DNA of 64,000 bases from Hyaloperonospora brassicae (taxonomy: Eukaryota > Oomycota > Peronosporomycetes > Peronosporales > Peronosporaceae), in assembly GCA_947650285.1 (NCBI GenBank), contig CANTFL010001488.1, positions 408,387 through 472,386 on the forward strand, read 5' to 3'. The stretch's first letter is position 1. The number at the start of each line of letters is the position of its first letter. Below, one piece after another: positions 25,829-37,312 of the stretch. Position numbers and translations under genes: made by a program. A model generated the notes under the pieces. That model did not search any database. It saw only the letters and a program-made list of their open reading frames with translations, and was not told the origin of the DNA.

Positions 25829-26120
25829 CTATGCTTGCTTGAATATCTCAATTCTGGCCTGCCAAACGAATTCCTCTTGCAGTACTTCCGGCAATTGTCG
25901 TCTCCTTACGGCTGACCTGGTGACGGCAGCTAATTTCACGACGGGATCGACCCTTTTGGGTGTCAACAACTCGTGTAGCCGGTTTAATAAACGTAAATTC
26001 TGACGATCTTGGTCGGATAAAGAGATCGTTCCCTTCTCTTGTTGCAACGCTTTGATTGCCAGTCGATCGGCACTTTGATTCCAGTTCCTCTTCATATGTA
26101 GAAATTCGTGGATCGGTCAC
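25829..26120 (-). pseudogene. RNase H to integrase linker (Gypsy)
   Basis: The minus-strand frame contains NWNQSADRLAIKALQQEKGT, LNRLHELLTPKR and AAVTRSAVRRRQLPEVLQEE. I recognise this as the linker region preceding the integrase zinc-binding domain in oomycete Gypsy polyproteins. It lies in the expected position between RNase H and integrase. Confidence 0.6.
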
Positions 26121-27140
26121 GATCGGGGTTTCTTTATAGCCTTATGACTTAACAACTATAATCCGGGCGCTTTGCAATCAATTTCTCCGCGCATCTGCCT
26201 GGTCACCAAGTTCGAATCGCCACAAATGATGATACTCCCCGCGTCTGATCGTCCAGATGATCGAAATCTAGTAGCAGTCCACGATACTCACCCTCATTCA
26301 CTGTCAAGACCGTAGCATATTCTGCCGCAGCAGTTACTATCTTCCATTCTAGGAGCCTTCATACTATTGCGCTATATGCCCCACCTTTTCGTTTGGTTGG
26401 GCCGATCGATCAAAACTGACCACCCAAACACTTTCACCATTCTCCACCGTGAGAATGACATAATTATAGTTTGTTTCGGCTGTTTCTGAGGGGCGATCGC
26501 GATCAACATCTCGTCAACCTCTTAGTGGTGCAGTAGGCTAATCTTTAATATGATGACTGTCGGTTCAATCCCCTCAATGTGTACAAAAATGCTGAGGATG
26601 AAAATTGCAGTTTGAATCCCACAGTAGCTGAAAAACCTGCCACTGCCTCTCAAAAACCATGGTTGTGATATACCGGATATATTGGGTCATTCGCGTACCC
26701 GAATATTCCTCACCAAACCATCCAACCAACATCTCGTCGACCTCTCCGCTCGGGGTCATGATGGCGGCGAGTGTACCAAGTATTTCATCTTCTCCCTTTT
26801 CACACTTCTTGACCCCTAATATCCAGTTCGATAACAACGCCACACATCTCCCTCGCCACCCATTCTGACCCGAAGATAGTACCAGCCAGGCCAACATTGA
26901 ATGACGCGTAAACACCTTGATTTATTGTGAAACCAGCATAGTGTAGTTAATATCCAAGATACGCAGCAGAGCTGAAACCTCGTTTTCCACCATTCCAGAG
27001 TTAATCTCGTTGGGTTTTGGCGTTCGGCTTGTGAATGTTACGCGTCAGTACATTCCATCGTGCTCTTGTAGCAAAGCTGCAGATACTGCTCATTTACTAG
27101 CATAGACGACGATCACCGGAGGGCGATCCGGATAAAATTG

Positions 27141-28660
27141 TTAAAGAATCGGAGTCTTAGCGATCTTATCCTTCAACATAATGAACGAAATCGCCGCCTT
27201 CTCCCATCGATTTCTGTCTGTGCAGGTAGGATCACCCCCAGCAACACCGGAAAACGCTGTATTGCTCCCTGTAACACCGATACGATCTGGATCTCGATCA
27301 CCTTGAACTTTCCTATCGTCAACTGTTGGATCGCCCCTATAACAACGATATGATCTGGATCGTGATCCCCTCGACACTTCCTATCGTCAACTCTCTCTTC
27401 ACTTGGCATAGGTGACTCCATCTCTTCCATGCAGTGGATTTCCCGGAAATCTGCTTCGCGTGGTCCGATTAGCACTGATTCATATATCGCAAAGTCTTCA
27501 ATGAATCGGCTATAGTAATTCAAACTCCCTAAAAACGACTGCATCGATCGCAGCAATCGAGGAAACGGAATATTGACCAGAGATCCGAGATCTTTCGGGT
27601 GGGCTTCCAATCCAGCGAGTGAAACTTGATGACAGAAATGATTTACCTTGCGTCGTCCCCAAAAAGTTTGGTCAGGTTGATCGACAAATTCCACTTTTTG
27701 CCTACACATAGCAATCTTTCCACTATTTCGTATAAATCGGTCCACGATGTAGCTGGAATCAGTACATCATCGATGTACGATCTCCAACCTAGCATAGAAG
27801 GTGTCTGATTAATGTCTGGATCTCCCTCTGTGAACACAAAGGTCTTTTTTTTAAGTTTCCATCGAGTGTGCATCTGGGTCGGTATCGATGATCAAATAGC
27901 CATACAATGCATTTTTGATCATGCGTTGGTACATCTGCGGAGCATTCTTTAACCCGAACGGTATCTTCAGTCACTCAAACAAGCCTGACGGCGTGATAAA
28001 TTCTGAAATACTTTTTGCTCGTTCTGTCATCTCCACCATCCGAAACCCGCTTGACATATCCAATGAGCAGTACCACATCGCTTTTTCCATGTCCTGTAAA
28101 AGTACACTGACTAATGGCATCGGATATACCATCAGCCTTATCAGCTACTTTACCCGTCGATAATTGATACACAATCGAATGTCCTCGCCATTCTTCTTGA
28201 TGATAACCACGATCAACGAAGCCCATGGTGATGTGGAAGGTCGTATAATCTTGGCTGATAGCAGTCATTTAATCGAATCCGCTAGCTTTTCGCGAAACTT
28301 AGGCGCTACTGGCCGTACTTTGCGCGATCGGGCTTACTCCACCCACGTCAATATCGCATATCGCCCCCCCGTGCGGCTAGAGGAAGTGCGTCCCCTTTCC
28401 AATCAGAAGATGATTCTTTCTCCAATTCAGTTGTCTCAATCGTGCTTGGTCTTCAGTCAGCGGTACTCCTGGATCGCCTACCTTAATTTAGTCGATCGCA
28501 ACTTTGGCAGTGGGCATAACAATGTCGGGCAGTCCGCCATGTGCTGATCCACATCCTCGGCATACAGCTCCCCACTTTATGACGAAAGGTAGTGACGTTC
28601 AGTTCTTTCGAGACCCGGTCATTCTTCGGACGTGGATTTTCGTCGATCGTTACATCTAGC
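27141..28660 (-). pseudogene. reverse transcriptase and RNase H start (Gypsy)
   Basis: Frames on the minus strand give the RT palm with an intact YIDDVLIPA box (27643-27873). Then come the connection region LVNIPFPRLLRSMQSFLGSLN with NYYSRF (27173-27745) and the RNase H entry segment AAISFIMLKDKIAKTPIL. Upstream RT blocks near 28.0-28.4 kb are shifted. The gene is split over at least three phases. Confidence 0.75.
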
Positions 28661-29302
28661 GTAGGTCTGGCTTCTTTCCACGACTGCTCGCCTGCTCCGT
28701 CGTTCGTCGTTCGTTCTTTGAACGTTTTGACCACCGGCAGGGAAATTTTAGGTCGATGATCCACATGTAAATCGCCGATCACATCACGCGATTCGTCATG
28801 AGATAGATCGGTATCCCTGTCCGTATTCGTTTCAGCGTCTTCCGTTGCCCCCGGGTGCTTGATCGTCTCCTTTCTTCTCCTCGATTGTAAAAACGACACG
28901 TGATAGTTGTCCCACGCGTGATACGACTTCCTCACCTCGGACCGGACTGTACTTTGATCCATCATTCCCTGTCGGCCGACTTCAAACCTTCTTTGGCGTA
29001 GGGTAGGGTCTTCCATCTACAAGCGATCCAGCGTATTCGGGCGGCAGTTCTTCCTCTTTGGATGTCGTCGTTTCAAATGCTAGAGTCTTCCACTCGCTAT
29101 ACCGACGCGATCCGAGCGAGACGCAGCCTGAGTATCGAGGTACCATGTCGACAGCCATAGTCCAGCCTAAATCCGGTCCGCAATCGAGGTTAACTACTTT
29201 ATCGCTGGGATTTGTCAGATGCAAGTACTTAATCTGACCTATCCCAGTGGTTACGGTGGGTACCCATGTTGGATCGCGTCTCACCCATAGCTTGGCGTTG
29301 GA

Positions 29303-29722
29303 CTAGACAGTGTCGATCCTTATCTCCGCCGATCTACCGACCGGCAGCACTAAGTGTTGTTCTGGGATCACGACCGGCTGCATGGACGATCCGTACAGTG
29401 GTCTGCGTCCTGCTAGATGAAGTCTCGCTTCATCTAGCAATACCGGCGTTCCGTCCGCTAAATCAAGACGTATACCTGCGGGTACCATGAAATCCATGCC
29501 CAGGATCACTTCTTGACCGACTCGATCACCCACCCATCTTTCATAGTAGTACACCAGCGATCCATTCAGGGTGATCTTGATCTTTGTGCGTCCTTCGGTC
29601 GTGTACGTATTTTCACCGATCCCCACACATTCCTGTTTATGATTCTTGTCGATGACACATCCCACCTTACGAGCAAAAACAGTGTCCACGATCTGAATCG
29701 CCGCTCCCGAGTCAAGTAGCAT
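29303..29722 (-). pseudogene. aspartic protease domain (Gypsy)
   Basis: The frame begins MLLDSGAAIQIVD, with the catalytic D-S-G triplet of retropepsins. It continues through ECVGIGENTYTTEGRTKIKI, VGDRVGQEVILGMDFM (the second hydrophobic ILG block) and PAGIRLDLADGTPVLLDE. In an intact element this protease would cleave the Gag-Pol polyprotein. This is one of the better preserved domains, but neighbouring domains are in other phases. Confidence 0.75.
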
Positions 29723-30036
29723 TGTGGTCTTTTCGCTTTTAATCTTTTCAACTACTTCAGCTTGCTTGAACCAATTTCCTGGTGTGAGGTATTTCCAATA
29801 TCCCCTTGGCTCGCCTGGCTAAGACAAGTTCCATCTTGTTGGGTGATCAAGCATATTTATCATGTCTTTAATACTTGAAATGGAACGCAGACAGTTTGAA
29901 GAATCACATGTATTATTAAGATAATCTTGTTTGTCATCGCCCCCGTAGACCCACTTTCTCTGCACAAATGCACACACGCAGAGCTTAGAACGCTCGGCTC
30001 GTACAAGATTTCAACCTGGCGAGCGTTCCGACCTAA

Positions 30037-30273
30037 TCATCTCCTCGACTCGTTCCGGTAACATCCTGCATGCTTGGTGGGGACATAAAAATGACGGATC
30101 GCGTTGCAAAACTGTTCCATCGGGCACTTTCCTTCCTCATGGACGTTTTTAATTACGGAACAAACGTAGTAGCATTTGTCCGCAGGATGACTCTTACGTC
30201 CACACTTCTGACACGCAAGTCGCTTCCAACATCCGTGATCGTCATGTCTTTTCGACCCACAGTGCGTACACAC
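30037..30273 (-). pseudogene. gag nucleocapsid with two CCHC knuckles (Gypsy)
   Basis: CTHCGSKRHDDHGC and CQKCGRKSHPADKC both fit C-x2-C-x4-H-x4-C. They are followed by a histidine-containing tail. The segment lies between the gag capsid piece (30855-31058) and the protease (29722), as expected for a Gypsy Gag. Confidence 0.75.
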
Positions 30274-30854
30274 TGTTTGATATTTTCCATGATCGTAGTG
30301 TCTCTCTTGATCGACTATAGCACTTCAAACCAAGGGGCCTTTCGGCTGCTGAGCGCGGTCCGCAGCTGTAGCCATGTATACCTTGCGTCGATCCGAGTTG
30401 GAGTCCGATCCGCAAGAATCCATGTCTGATCCACTGCTCTCGCTTTCCACGTGGCTAGCTCTCACATCCCGCGCTGGTTTGGCTGGCATTTGGGCCGCCT
30501 GTGACGTATCACGATGTCGAAACTTTCTCGACCCCATAGAGGCGTGAGCTTCTCGGACTTCCATGTTTCGCACTCTTGCAGAGTTTATTCAGGGTCATAT
30601 ACATCTCCAAGGCGTAACATCGTTAACGTTCTCGCCGGATCACGATCTTCCAAGTATCAATATATTATTTCGCATGTTTCTTGCAGATGGCGGAAGATCC
30701 ATCTCGTATCGGGATCTTCGCCCGGATCGAAGCCACACTCAGACGGTACAAGTACTCTAATGGAGTCTAGTTCGATCACTCACGGTCATGTTAGTAGAGG
30801 CTCCCGACCTAAATGTTATTCTCCCCTACATATTCAGCCTTCCAGGAGTGCCTT

Positions 30855-31058
30855 CTACGAATTACTCGTCGAGCGGCTGAGATTTTTATAGCAGTTACGC
30901 GCCGATACCGTAAGAAGATCGCTGAGCACCAGGCACTTTTTAGCATCAGGCGCTTGATCGCGTAGGAACGCTGACTTCACCTTACTGATCCAGTTTCTTG
31001 CCTGTTCTTCATTCTTCTCTCGTCCAGAAAATTCTTTTAGTTCGGCCATGGCAGACAT
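30855..31058 (-). pseudogene. gag capsid fragment (Gypsy)
   Basis: The frame contains LKEFSGREKNEEQARNWISK, VKSAFLRDQAPDAKKCLV and LLTVSARNCYKNL. This is the retrotransposon Gag capsid block (F-x-G, W-I, F, L-L, A-x-x-W/C-Y). Further gag N-terminal frames extend rightward to about 32.2 kb. Confidence 0.65.
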
Positions 31059-31571
31059 TCGGATACTTGGTTGGTGAATCCACCACCACTCGCTGCCCCT
31101 ACATTTTCTACCTGTGATAATCTCTTATTACCTTGGTCCCGGCGCGCACGATCATATTCGTGCGATCTGCTTCGACGCGATCAAACCGACTTCATGTCTA
31201 CATCTGGCACAATCAATCTCAAGTTCGGTTGGGTAAAATAGCCTATCGCTCGGCGTTCATGGGGGCTTGTTCTAGCTCTTATTTCTACATGGCTGCTAGA
31301 CTATAGGAATTCACCTGATCTGATTTCACCGTGTTCATGAGCTGCGTCGCCGGTGGCTTTCCCTCTTGAGCCTCTGCCTCATTCTGTTTAAATTTATCCC
31401 GCAATAGATCCGCGCAATTTGTCCTAGCGACATACTTAGGATCTCAAACGAATCGTTCGAGTCCTCTTCTGACTCCGCTGAAGCATAACGGGACGATCCA
31501 GTATGTTCATCCTTGGGTAAATCCGTGAACGGTGTGATAACTTGATCCATCGTGACTCGCGGCGTGATCCG

Positions 31572-32182
31572 TTAATCTGTGGTATCAATCAGCAGGGTCC
31601 GGTTGTCTCCAGTGTCACGTATGCCTATGAGTGGACTCAACGTCTTAAACAGCGACTGTCTAGCAGCGATCACTCGATCGTGTTTGCGCTCTAGTATAGT
31701 TTGCGCATTAAACGTTCTATCATTAGTTTCCACCTCAATTAGCAGGTTAGTTAGACGCCGGAGAGCCTCCAACATGTTGGGAGTTAGCTTGAGTGCTGAC
31801 ATTAACATGCGTAGCGATCTGGTCAGATTCGGCTTGATCGTTGTCAGCACAGGATCGCTCGACAATAGCTTCTTCACCCACTTCAAATGGTACCCCTGGC
31901 TGAGATCGTCGAATCGCCAATCTTCGAACTTTATTTCGCGATCCACTGACTTGAGCCTTGATCTATCGTCTCCGTCTTGCCCTTGCATCCGGTTGGCTTG
32001 TTCTTGTGAACATCTCGATCTTGTTTCGCCTCATCCAGATACTGAAAGTCTTTCAAACATCTCGTCTCTCTCTTCATCATATCTGATGGTTCATCTAATA
32101 TATTATAAAATCGTTTGGGGGTTCCCTTGGGACTTTCATCCTGCGGATCGCGCTTCGCAGTGCAATCCGCGGTGGCCTCCAA
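31572..32182 (-). pseudogene. gag N-terminal region (Gypsy)
   Basis: Two overlapping minus-strand frames (31931-32182 and 31572-31988) encode a charged segment with KRDPQDESPKGTPKRF and FEDWRFDDLSQGYHLKWVKK, the latter helical-looking. The start of the plus-strand relic at 11.45 kb shows a related charged segment (PGPEADRAAKQDSQGE), which supports assignment to gag rather than chance. Confidence 0.5.
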
Positions 32183-32427
32183 AGGGGCTTCAGGAGGGTG
32201 TTCGGGGTTTTCTTTCAGATCGTGCGAACTATCTTTCTCTTTTCTATTCTTGTCGTCAAATCCCCTCCCAAAACGTTGACTATCTGGGAATCTTTCACCT
32301 TCACGCGTCTGCGACGATCTCTCTGCCTCTGGCGCTTCTATCCCAGGTTCAGTCTTGATCTTGACTTCTTCGCTCAGAGCCTCACGGTGAAATCTCGAGT
32401 CTTCAGAAGATCCGGCAACGCGCTTTT

Positions 32428-33668
32428 CGTGGTGGCGTGATGATCACAATTTCCTTGTGACCCCGACTCTCCGCTGGCGCCCGGACGACCGACTAACGGA
32501 TGGGGTACCCCGATTCCGTGCTCTGTGTCTTCTTGCTCACCTTGTGTACCCGTCTGTGGGGCGAGTTGCGCTCTTCTTTGTGGACTTGAGCTGAGGCTGA
32601 ACTTGACCGTCTTAGGGATAGGTGTTGATCGGGTGGAAATGCTTCTTTCGGTCCAACGTAGGTTCGGATCGCGTGGAAGTTCTTCACACGATCGCTTGTA
32701 ACTTGGGCGCTCTCCCAGAGTCGCCTTTGGCAGGGGTGATACTTGATCCGTGAGTCTTCTGACCACTTAAGCCGTCTCGCGATCTTGAATCTGAACCGTT
32801 AGGTCCCCTGCGTCCAATCGCATTTGGGGGGGTGAGAACTGACGTTCCAACTGGCCAAACAATTAAAGGGCAAAGTTCGCAGAGAAACAGACAGCTCTCT
32901 ATTCAACGGGAGGCCAAAGTTCCTGACCAGGAGAAGTCGACAAGTGTTTTTTGCTGCGAATTCAGTTCTTTTTAATGTCAACCAACCAAATCCAAACCCT
33001 ATGACTATGCCTATCTGACCGCTAGATCTCTGTTGCGTTTCGCCTGTCTATTTCATTCACCTCTTGCATCATGTGGTCCACAGCAGGTACTCGGGTGGCG
33101 GATCGCTCCGTAGCGGATCACTAGCTAGTATATTGCTCCATAGTGGATCGCTAGGTGGTGGATCGCTTCATCGTGGATCGTGTTACGTGGTCCACACCGA
33201 TTATGTGATCCACACAATTATATGTCCATACAATCAAGCATTACACACCCAGGGTGGATCGTGATCAATTTTTCGAGTCTCTGATCGGGCATCCACCGTC
33301 GGATCGCCGTTACTTTTGAGACCTCGCATTTTTGATGATCTTGAGGATCCACTCTTCCAGCTCGCTTCCATATTCACCTATTTTCCATTGTCGTTAGCGA
33401 TCCGGTACTGCAGTTGATGTCCACCCCTTGATCGATCCGGTCCTTGAAACTTGGTGATCCAAGCCCTTGATCGCGGATCGTGATCGATCAGTCGTCGATC
33501 CTTGACTATACTCCTTCTTGACCGTTAGATAGATTAATCCGCAAATTTTTACAACCCGGTTCTATCATCCAGTCGTTTGGCCCTATCATTCGTGCCGACG
33601 GGCCTATCTCCGAGTGCACTCCGCCAATCAAATCGATCTCGCACTTAATGTGGTAGGCGCGACCCACA
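32428..33668 (-). repeat. LTR-like repeat, copy C
   Basis: It is similar over its whole length to copies A and B but clearly diverged, with many substitutions. It includes the TGTGGTGG-like start, a CCACA step at 33082, about six units of the 15-bp minisatellite (33095-33185) and a GATC-rich tail. Similarity to A and B continues a little beyond 33668 to about 33705. It would be the 5' LTR of the minus-strand Gypsy unit. The leader and gag of that unit begin immediately to its left. Confidence 0.6.
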
Positions 33669-33709
33669 CTTTCCATCATTATTCTTCTGCGCTTCTCCAC
33701 AAATACAAA

Positions 33710-34461
33710 TTGCAGTCATATGCTCACTAACCATTGCGCGCGTCATCCTTATTCAGACGCTTTGTCCTTTGACCCATATTGGCCGATGGATCAAGTCAAT
33801 ATATGATAGCTTTTGCATTTGTACCTATAAACATGATTTTTAAAGATAATTTTTTGCATCGAATCTTGTAATCGTCATTGTCATTTTCTAGTATCAGCCC
33901 GTAATTATCAGTATCGTGAGTCCGTTTTATTTTTAGGGGATGAATCGAGGAACTAAGTCATCTATAATCCACTTAAAATTACGAGGCCTCTTACTTAAAC
34001 GGAAATGGTTTGTGTGCCCACTTTCATCTGATCCGAGAATTTTGCTTACTTACGTTGGAAGGTAGAATCCTACTTATTTTTGTGATGGTTGATCGCGTTA
34101 CACTAGCAAAGAAAGTCAGTTTCCCACACGGACTTATATATACTTTAGTTCGGTCCTATGAGCACATGATCATCTAGTAGGTACCTTAACTTGTGCTATT
34201 TTTGCATGCTGTGATCATACCCTTAAAGCTATCACATTCGCTTCGGTAGAACGATATACGATAAAAATTACTGTAATGTGCAGAGCTTCTACCAGGAAAG
34301 TAGAAGTACCCGCTTTGAAGGTAGAAGTGCACCTCTTGCGTTTATCAATTAAAAGTCGAACACTTCGTGAATTAATCAACAAAATCACCAAAACACGAAT
34401 ATGCTCTGTTGCAATCTCGAATAGCGTTCAGCTCTTACCTAGAACTGTGTTCTTGATAATA
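33710..34461. other. no recognisable feature
   Basis: AT-rich sequence between the Gypsy unit and the interrupted ORF. The only frame above 60 codons (34276-34482, plus) has no recognisable motif. I see no repeat shared with the rest of the window. Confidence 0.5.
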
Positions 34462-35003
34462 CTATGTGTGTATACCTTGTGACACACAATGATATATATT
34501 ACTTAGCTTAGCCCTTTCTGGCAACAGACGACTTGCCTTGCACTTATCACTTTTACGACTGGGCTTTTCATACATGCGGCTGCAGCATATCTGCGAACCG
34601 ACACGTAACGGGGCACACCCTTGCGTGAACTTAACGCAAGGGTATCGTGCCCCGACAAGCGTACACGAGGCAAACGAGGAAGCGTAGATAAGGGAAAAAG
34701 TAAAACTGCTGTATTAATATAATTAAGTTTTTAACCACTGTCTCTCTGTTTGACTTAACTTAATTATACTAATCTTACTGAATGTATGACGGCGTCTACT
34801 CACCACTCATTGCGCGCGTCTTGCGGCGATTTGTGGGTTGATATCATCAAGATATCAACCAATGAGCAGACTCTTTGGTCGACCCATCAATATCACCACT
34901 ATTGGTGATATTGTTCAAAGAATATTCAACATGATATTGTTAAAAGAATATTCAACATGATATTATTTATTGTCATTATCTCTTAAATGACAATTTCCAT
35001 GTA

Positions 35004-37312
35004 CAGTCTTCCCTCTGCTAAGTTATAGACTTGGTGGAAGGCAAATCTTATAACATAGCAGAGGTTATTCCATAGCAGAGATATGCTGCGGAAAAATTAT
35101 TAATTTAATTAATTAAAGAATCAAAAACGCAACAAACCTCCAGGCTTCCAAAACCTGTCTGTCACGTGTCACGTGCCATTTGACGATTTTGTGATTTTAA
35201 TTGCCCCACCAGTCTCTGGTGATTTTGCTATCTCTGGTTAAGAAGTTCCACCAACTGTACCTTGCTCACTCACAACAGATGTCGCAGATACGTCTTACCA
35301 ACGAGCAGAAGCTGCGCATCTGCAAGCACCAGGATGCTAACCCGCGCATCACCCAGACTGCCCTGGCGGCTTGTACAAAGGACGCCTTTGACCTCCAGAA
35401 GGCACTTTCCCAGGCAGCGATCAGCTAAATCATCAAAAAAAGGAAGGAGCTTGAGGCAATGGACACCACTAACCTCAGCGCTAAGCGTCCTCGGACTGTC
35501 CAGCACCCAGCTGTGGAGGAGGCCGTCGCCTTCTGGGTCTTGCAATGCCAGCACCGTGGGGTCGCTCTCACTGGAGATCTCATACGGGCCAAGGCTCAGA
35601 CTTTTGCGGGATCAATGGGCGCCTCGGAGGAAAACATCCGCTTTTCGAATGGGTGGCTCCACAAATTCCAGCAGCGCCACAAACTGCGAGCTGTCCGCAT
35701 TCATGGCGAGAGTGGCTCAGCAGATATGGGCGCTCTAGAGGAGGGTCTTCCACACCTCAAGGCCGTGGTTGCTGGTTATACTCCACGTGACGTGTACAAC
35801 ATGGACGAAACTGGTAGGTCTGAGAATACAGTACAGTACTGTACTCATTGTACAGTACAGAAGCATCTCAAAGGCTCACTTTCTGTTCAGGATTGTTCTA
35901 CAGTATGACGCCCGACAGAACGATTGCCCAGCAAGAGGTCGAAGGGTTTAAAAAAGACAAGGTACATTATTGCTCTCATCTTGGTTTCCTGCGTTTCTCT
36001 GACACTAACAACTATTCTAGACGCGCATCACAGTTGCTCTCACGGCAAACGCTGATGGATCCGACAAACTCCCGCCGTTCTTCATTGGACACGCCAATAA
36101 GCCGCGGTGTTTTGAGCGCAAGTCAGCTAAGCGACTGGGCTTTCTTTACCGCAACAACAAGAAATCCTGGATGACTGGCATACTCTTCCAGGAATGGCTG
36201 GGAGACGTCGACAAAAGTATGAAGGTAATTTGGGGCATGCCTTGAACATCATCGTTGTGGTACAGTAAATGAGGTTTGACTAACGCGTTGACCACAGCAA
36301 AAGGATAAAAAATCCTGCTTCTCATGGACAACGCTCCTTCACACATTGTTGCTGACCTGGAACTCACCAACATCACGGTCCAGGCTCTTCCTCCTAATAC
36401 GACTTCAAAGGTCCAACCCATGGATACTGGGATCATTGCCGCATTCAAGAGGCACTACCGCCGGCTGCATCTGCAGAATGCCTTGGACCGTGACGAGCGC
36501 GGAGAAACCAACCTTTACAAGGTTGATCAGCTCACGGCCATGCGTTGGTCGCTGGCTGCGTGGAGCGAGATTTCCAGTGCCACAATCGCCAACTGCTTCC
36601 GTCATACGAAACTCATGGACGGTCCGGCTCTGCCGACTGGTGGGGGTGAAAACGAAGCCGGCACTGTTGGCCAGCAGGCCCAGCAGGAGGCAACAGCTGC
36701 TGCAGTAGAGGAGCAGCGCGTGGAACAGGATCTTTTTTCGGCGCTGGAAAGTCTCCCGCTCCGCAATTCCATGTCGATCGCTTCTCTTTTCAATCCGGCT
36801 GAGGAGGAGGAGACGGCGCATGCGGAGCTGACCGATGCCGAAATCATCAAGCTTGTTGAGGATCCGTATGGGGAGGAGGAAGGTGCTGCTGAGGCGGAGG
36901 AGGAGGTGGAAAAGCATTCGAAGGCTGAAAAGCTTGCCAGCCTTAGTCTATCCATCGCCCTTATCGACCTTTCTCAGGAGTCCCGTCGTATAGCTCACCG
37001 CACCCTTCGCCAAGTCCAAGCTGATCTCCGTAGTGCGAGCACCACTCAGGCCACACTTGATTCCTGGCTGAAGTAGTTTCCTCTCCTCTTTCCACTCCTT
37101 TCTTGCAGTGAATAACAAAAAAAAGGTTCTGCGTTCAATATTTCTGCTCACGGCGGACAAAAATATTCCCTCTGATAAGTTGTATTTGGCCCTCAGACTA
37201 TTCCGTATAACTCATTCCGTAGTCACCATAGAACGAGGTCGGTGGAGACCGAATCCTATAACTTACCGGAGGTTATTCCGTAGCCGGGGATAACTTAGCA
37301 GAGGGAAGACTG
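35004..37312 (+). mobile_element. pogo/Tigger-type DNA transposon (2309 bp)
   Basis: The ends are inverted repeats starting CAGTCTTCCCTCTGCTAAG, at 35004 and in reverse complement up to 37312. They are flanked by TA dinucleotides at 35002-35003 and 37313-37314, the target duplication typical of Tc1/mariner superfamily elements. Inside is one transposase gene in plus orientation. The insertion lies near the 3' end of the solo LTR, so the order of events is ORF or host site, then LTR, then pogo. Confidence 0.88.
35279..37076 (+). pseudogene. pogo/Tigger-like transposase, broken
   Basis: The gene reads ATG (35279) MSQIRLTNEQKLRIC, a CENP-B-type N-terminal helix-turn-helix, then a second DNA-binding block (RFSNGWLHKFQQRH), then a DDE_1 nuclease domain. 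Catalytic acids are visible in YNMDETG, LLLMDNAPSH and PMDTGIIAAF. Two short introns are supported by phase: 35814-35890 and 35962-36020; a third probably starts at 36225. Damage: an in-frame TAA at 35426-35428 within the N-terminal domain, and a one-base phase problem in an A-run near 36309, just after the third intron. The acidic C-terminus ends at 37076. It is not expected to be active. Confidence 0.85.

Larger units (their letters stand above)
21239..33668 (-). mobile_element. nearly full-length decayed Gypsy retrotransposon, minus orientation
   Basis: Reading the minus strand from right to left: LTR-like copy C (33668-32428), gag (32.2-30.04 kb), aspartic protease (29.7-29.3), reverse transcriptase and RNase H (28.7-27.1), linker and integrase (26.1-24.4). 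These are followed by a plus-strand coiled-coil gene (22.35-24.06) and LTR-like copy B (22262-21239). The total is about 12.4 kb. All genes carry stops and frameshifts. The two flanking repeats are far more different from each other than copy B is from copy A, so they may not be an original LTR pair. No matching 5-bp target duplication was found (TATGG on the left, CTTTC on the right). Confidence 0.65.
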
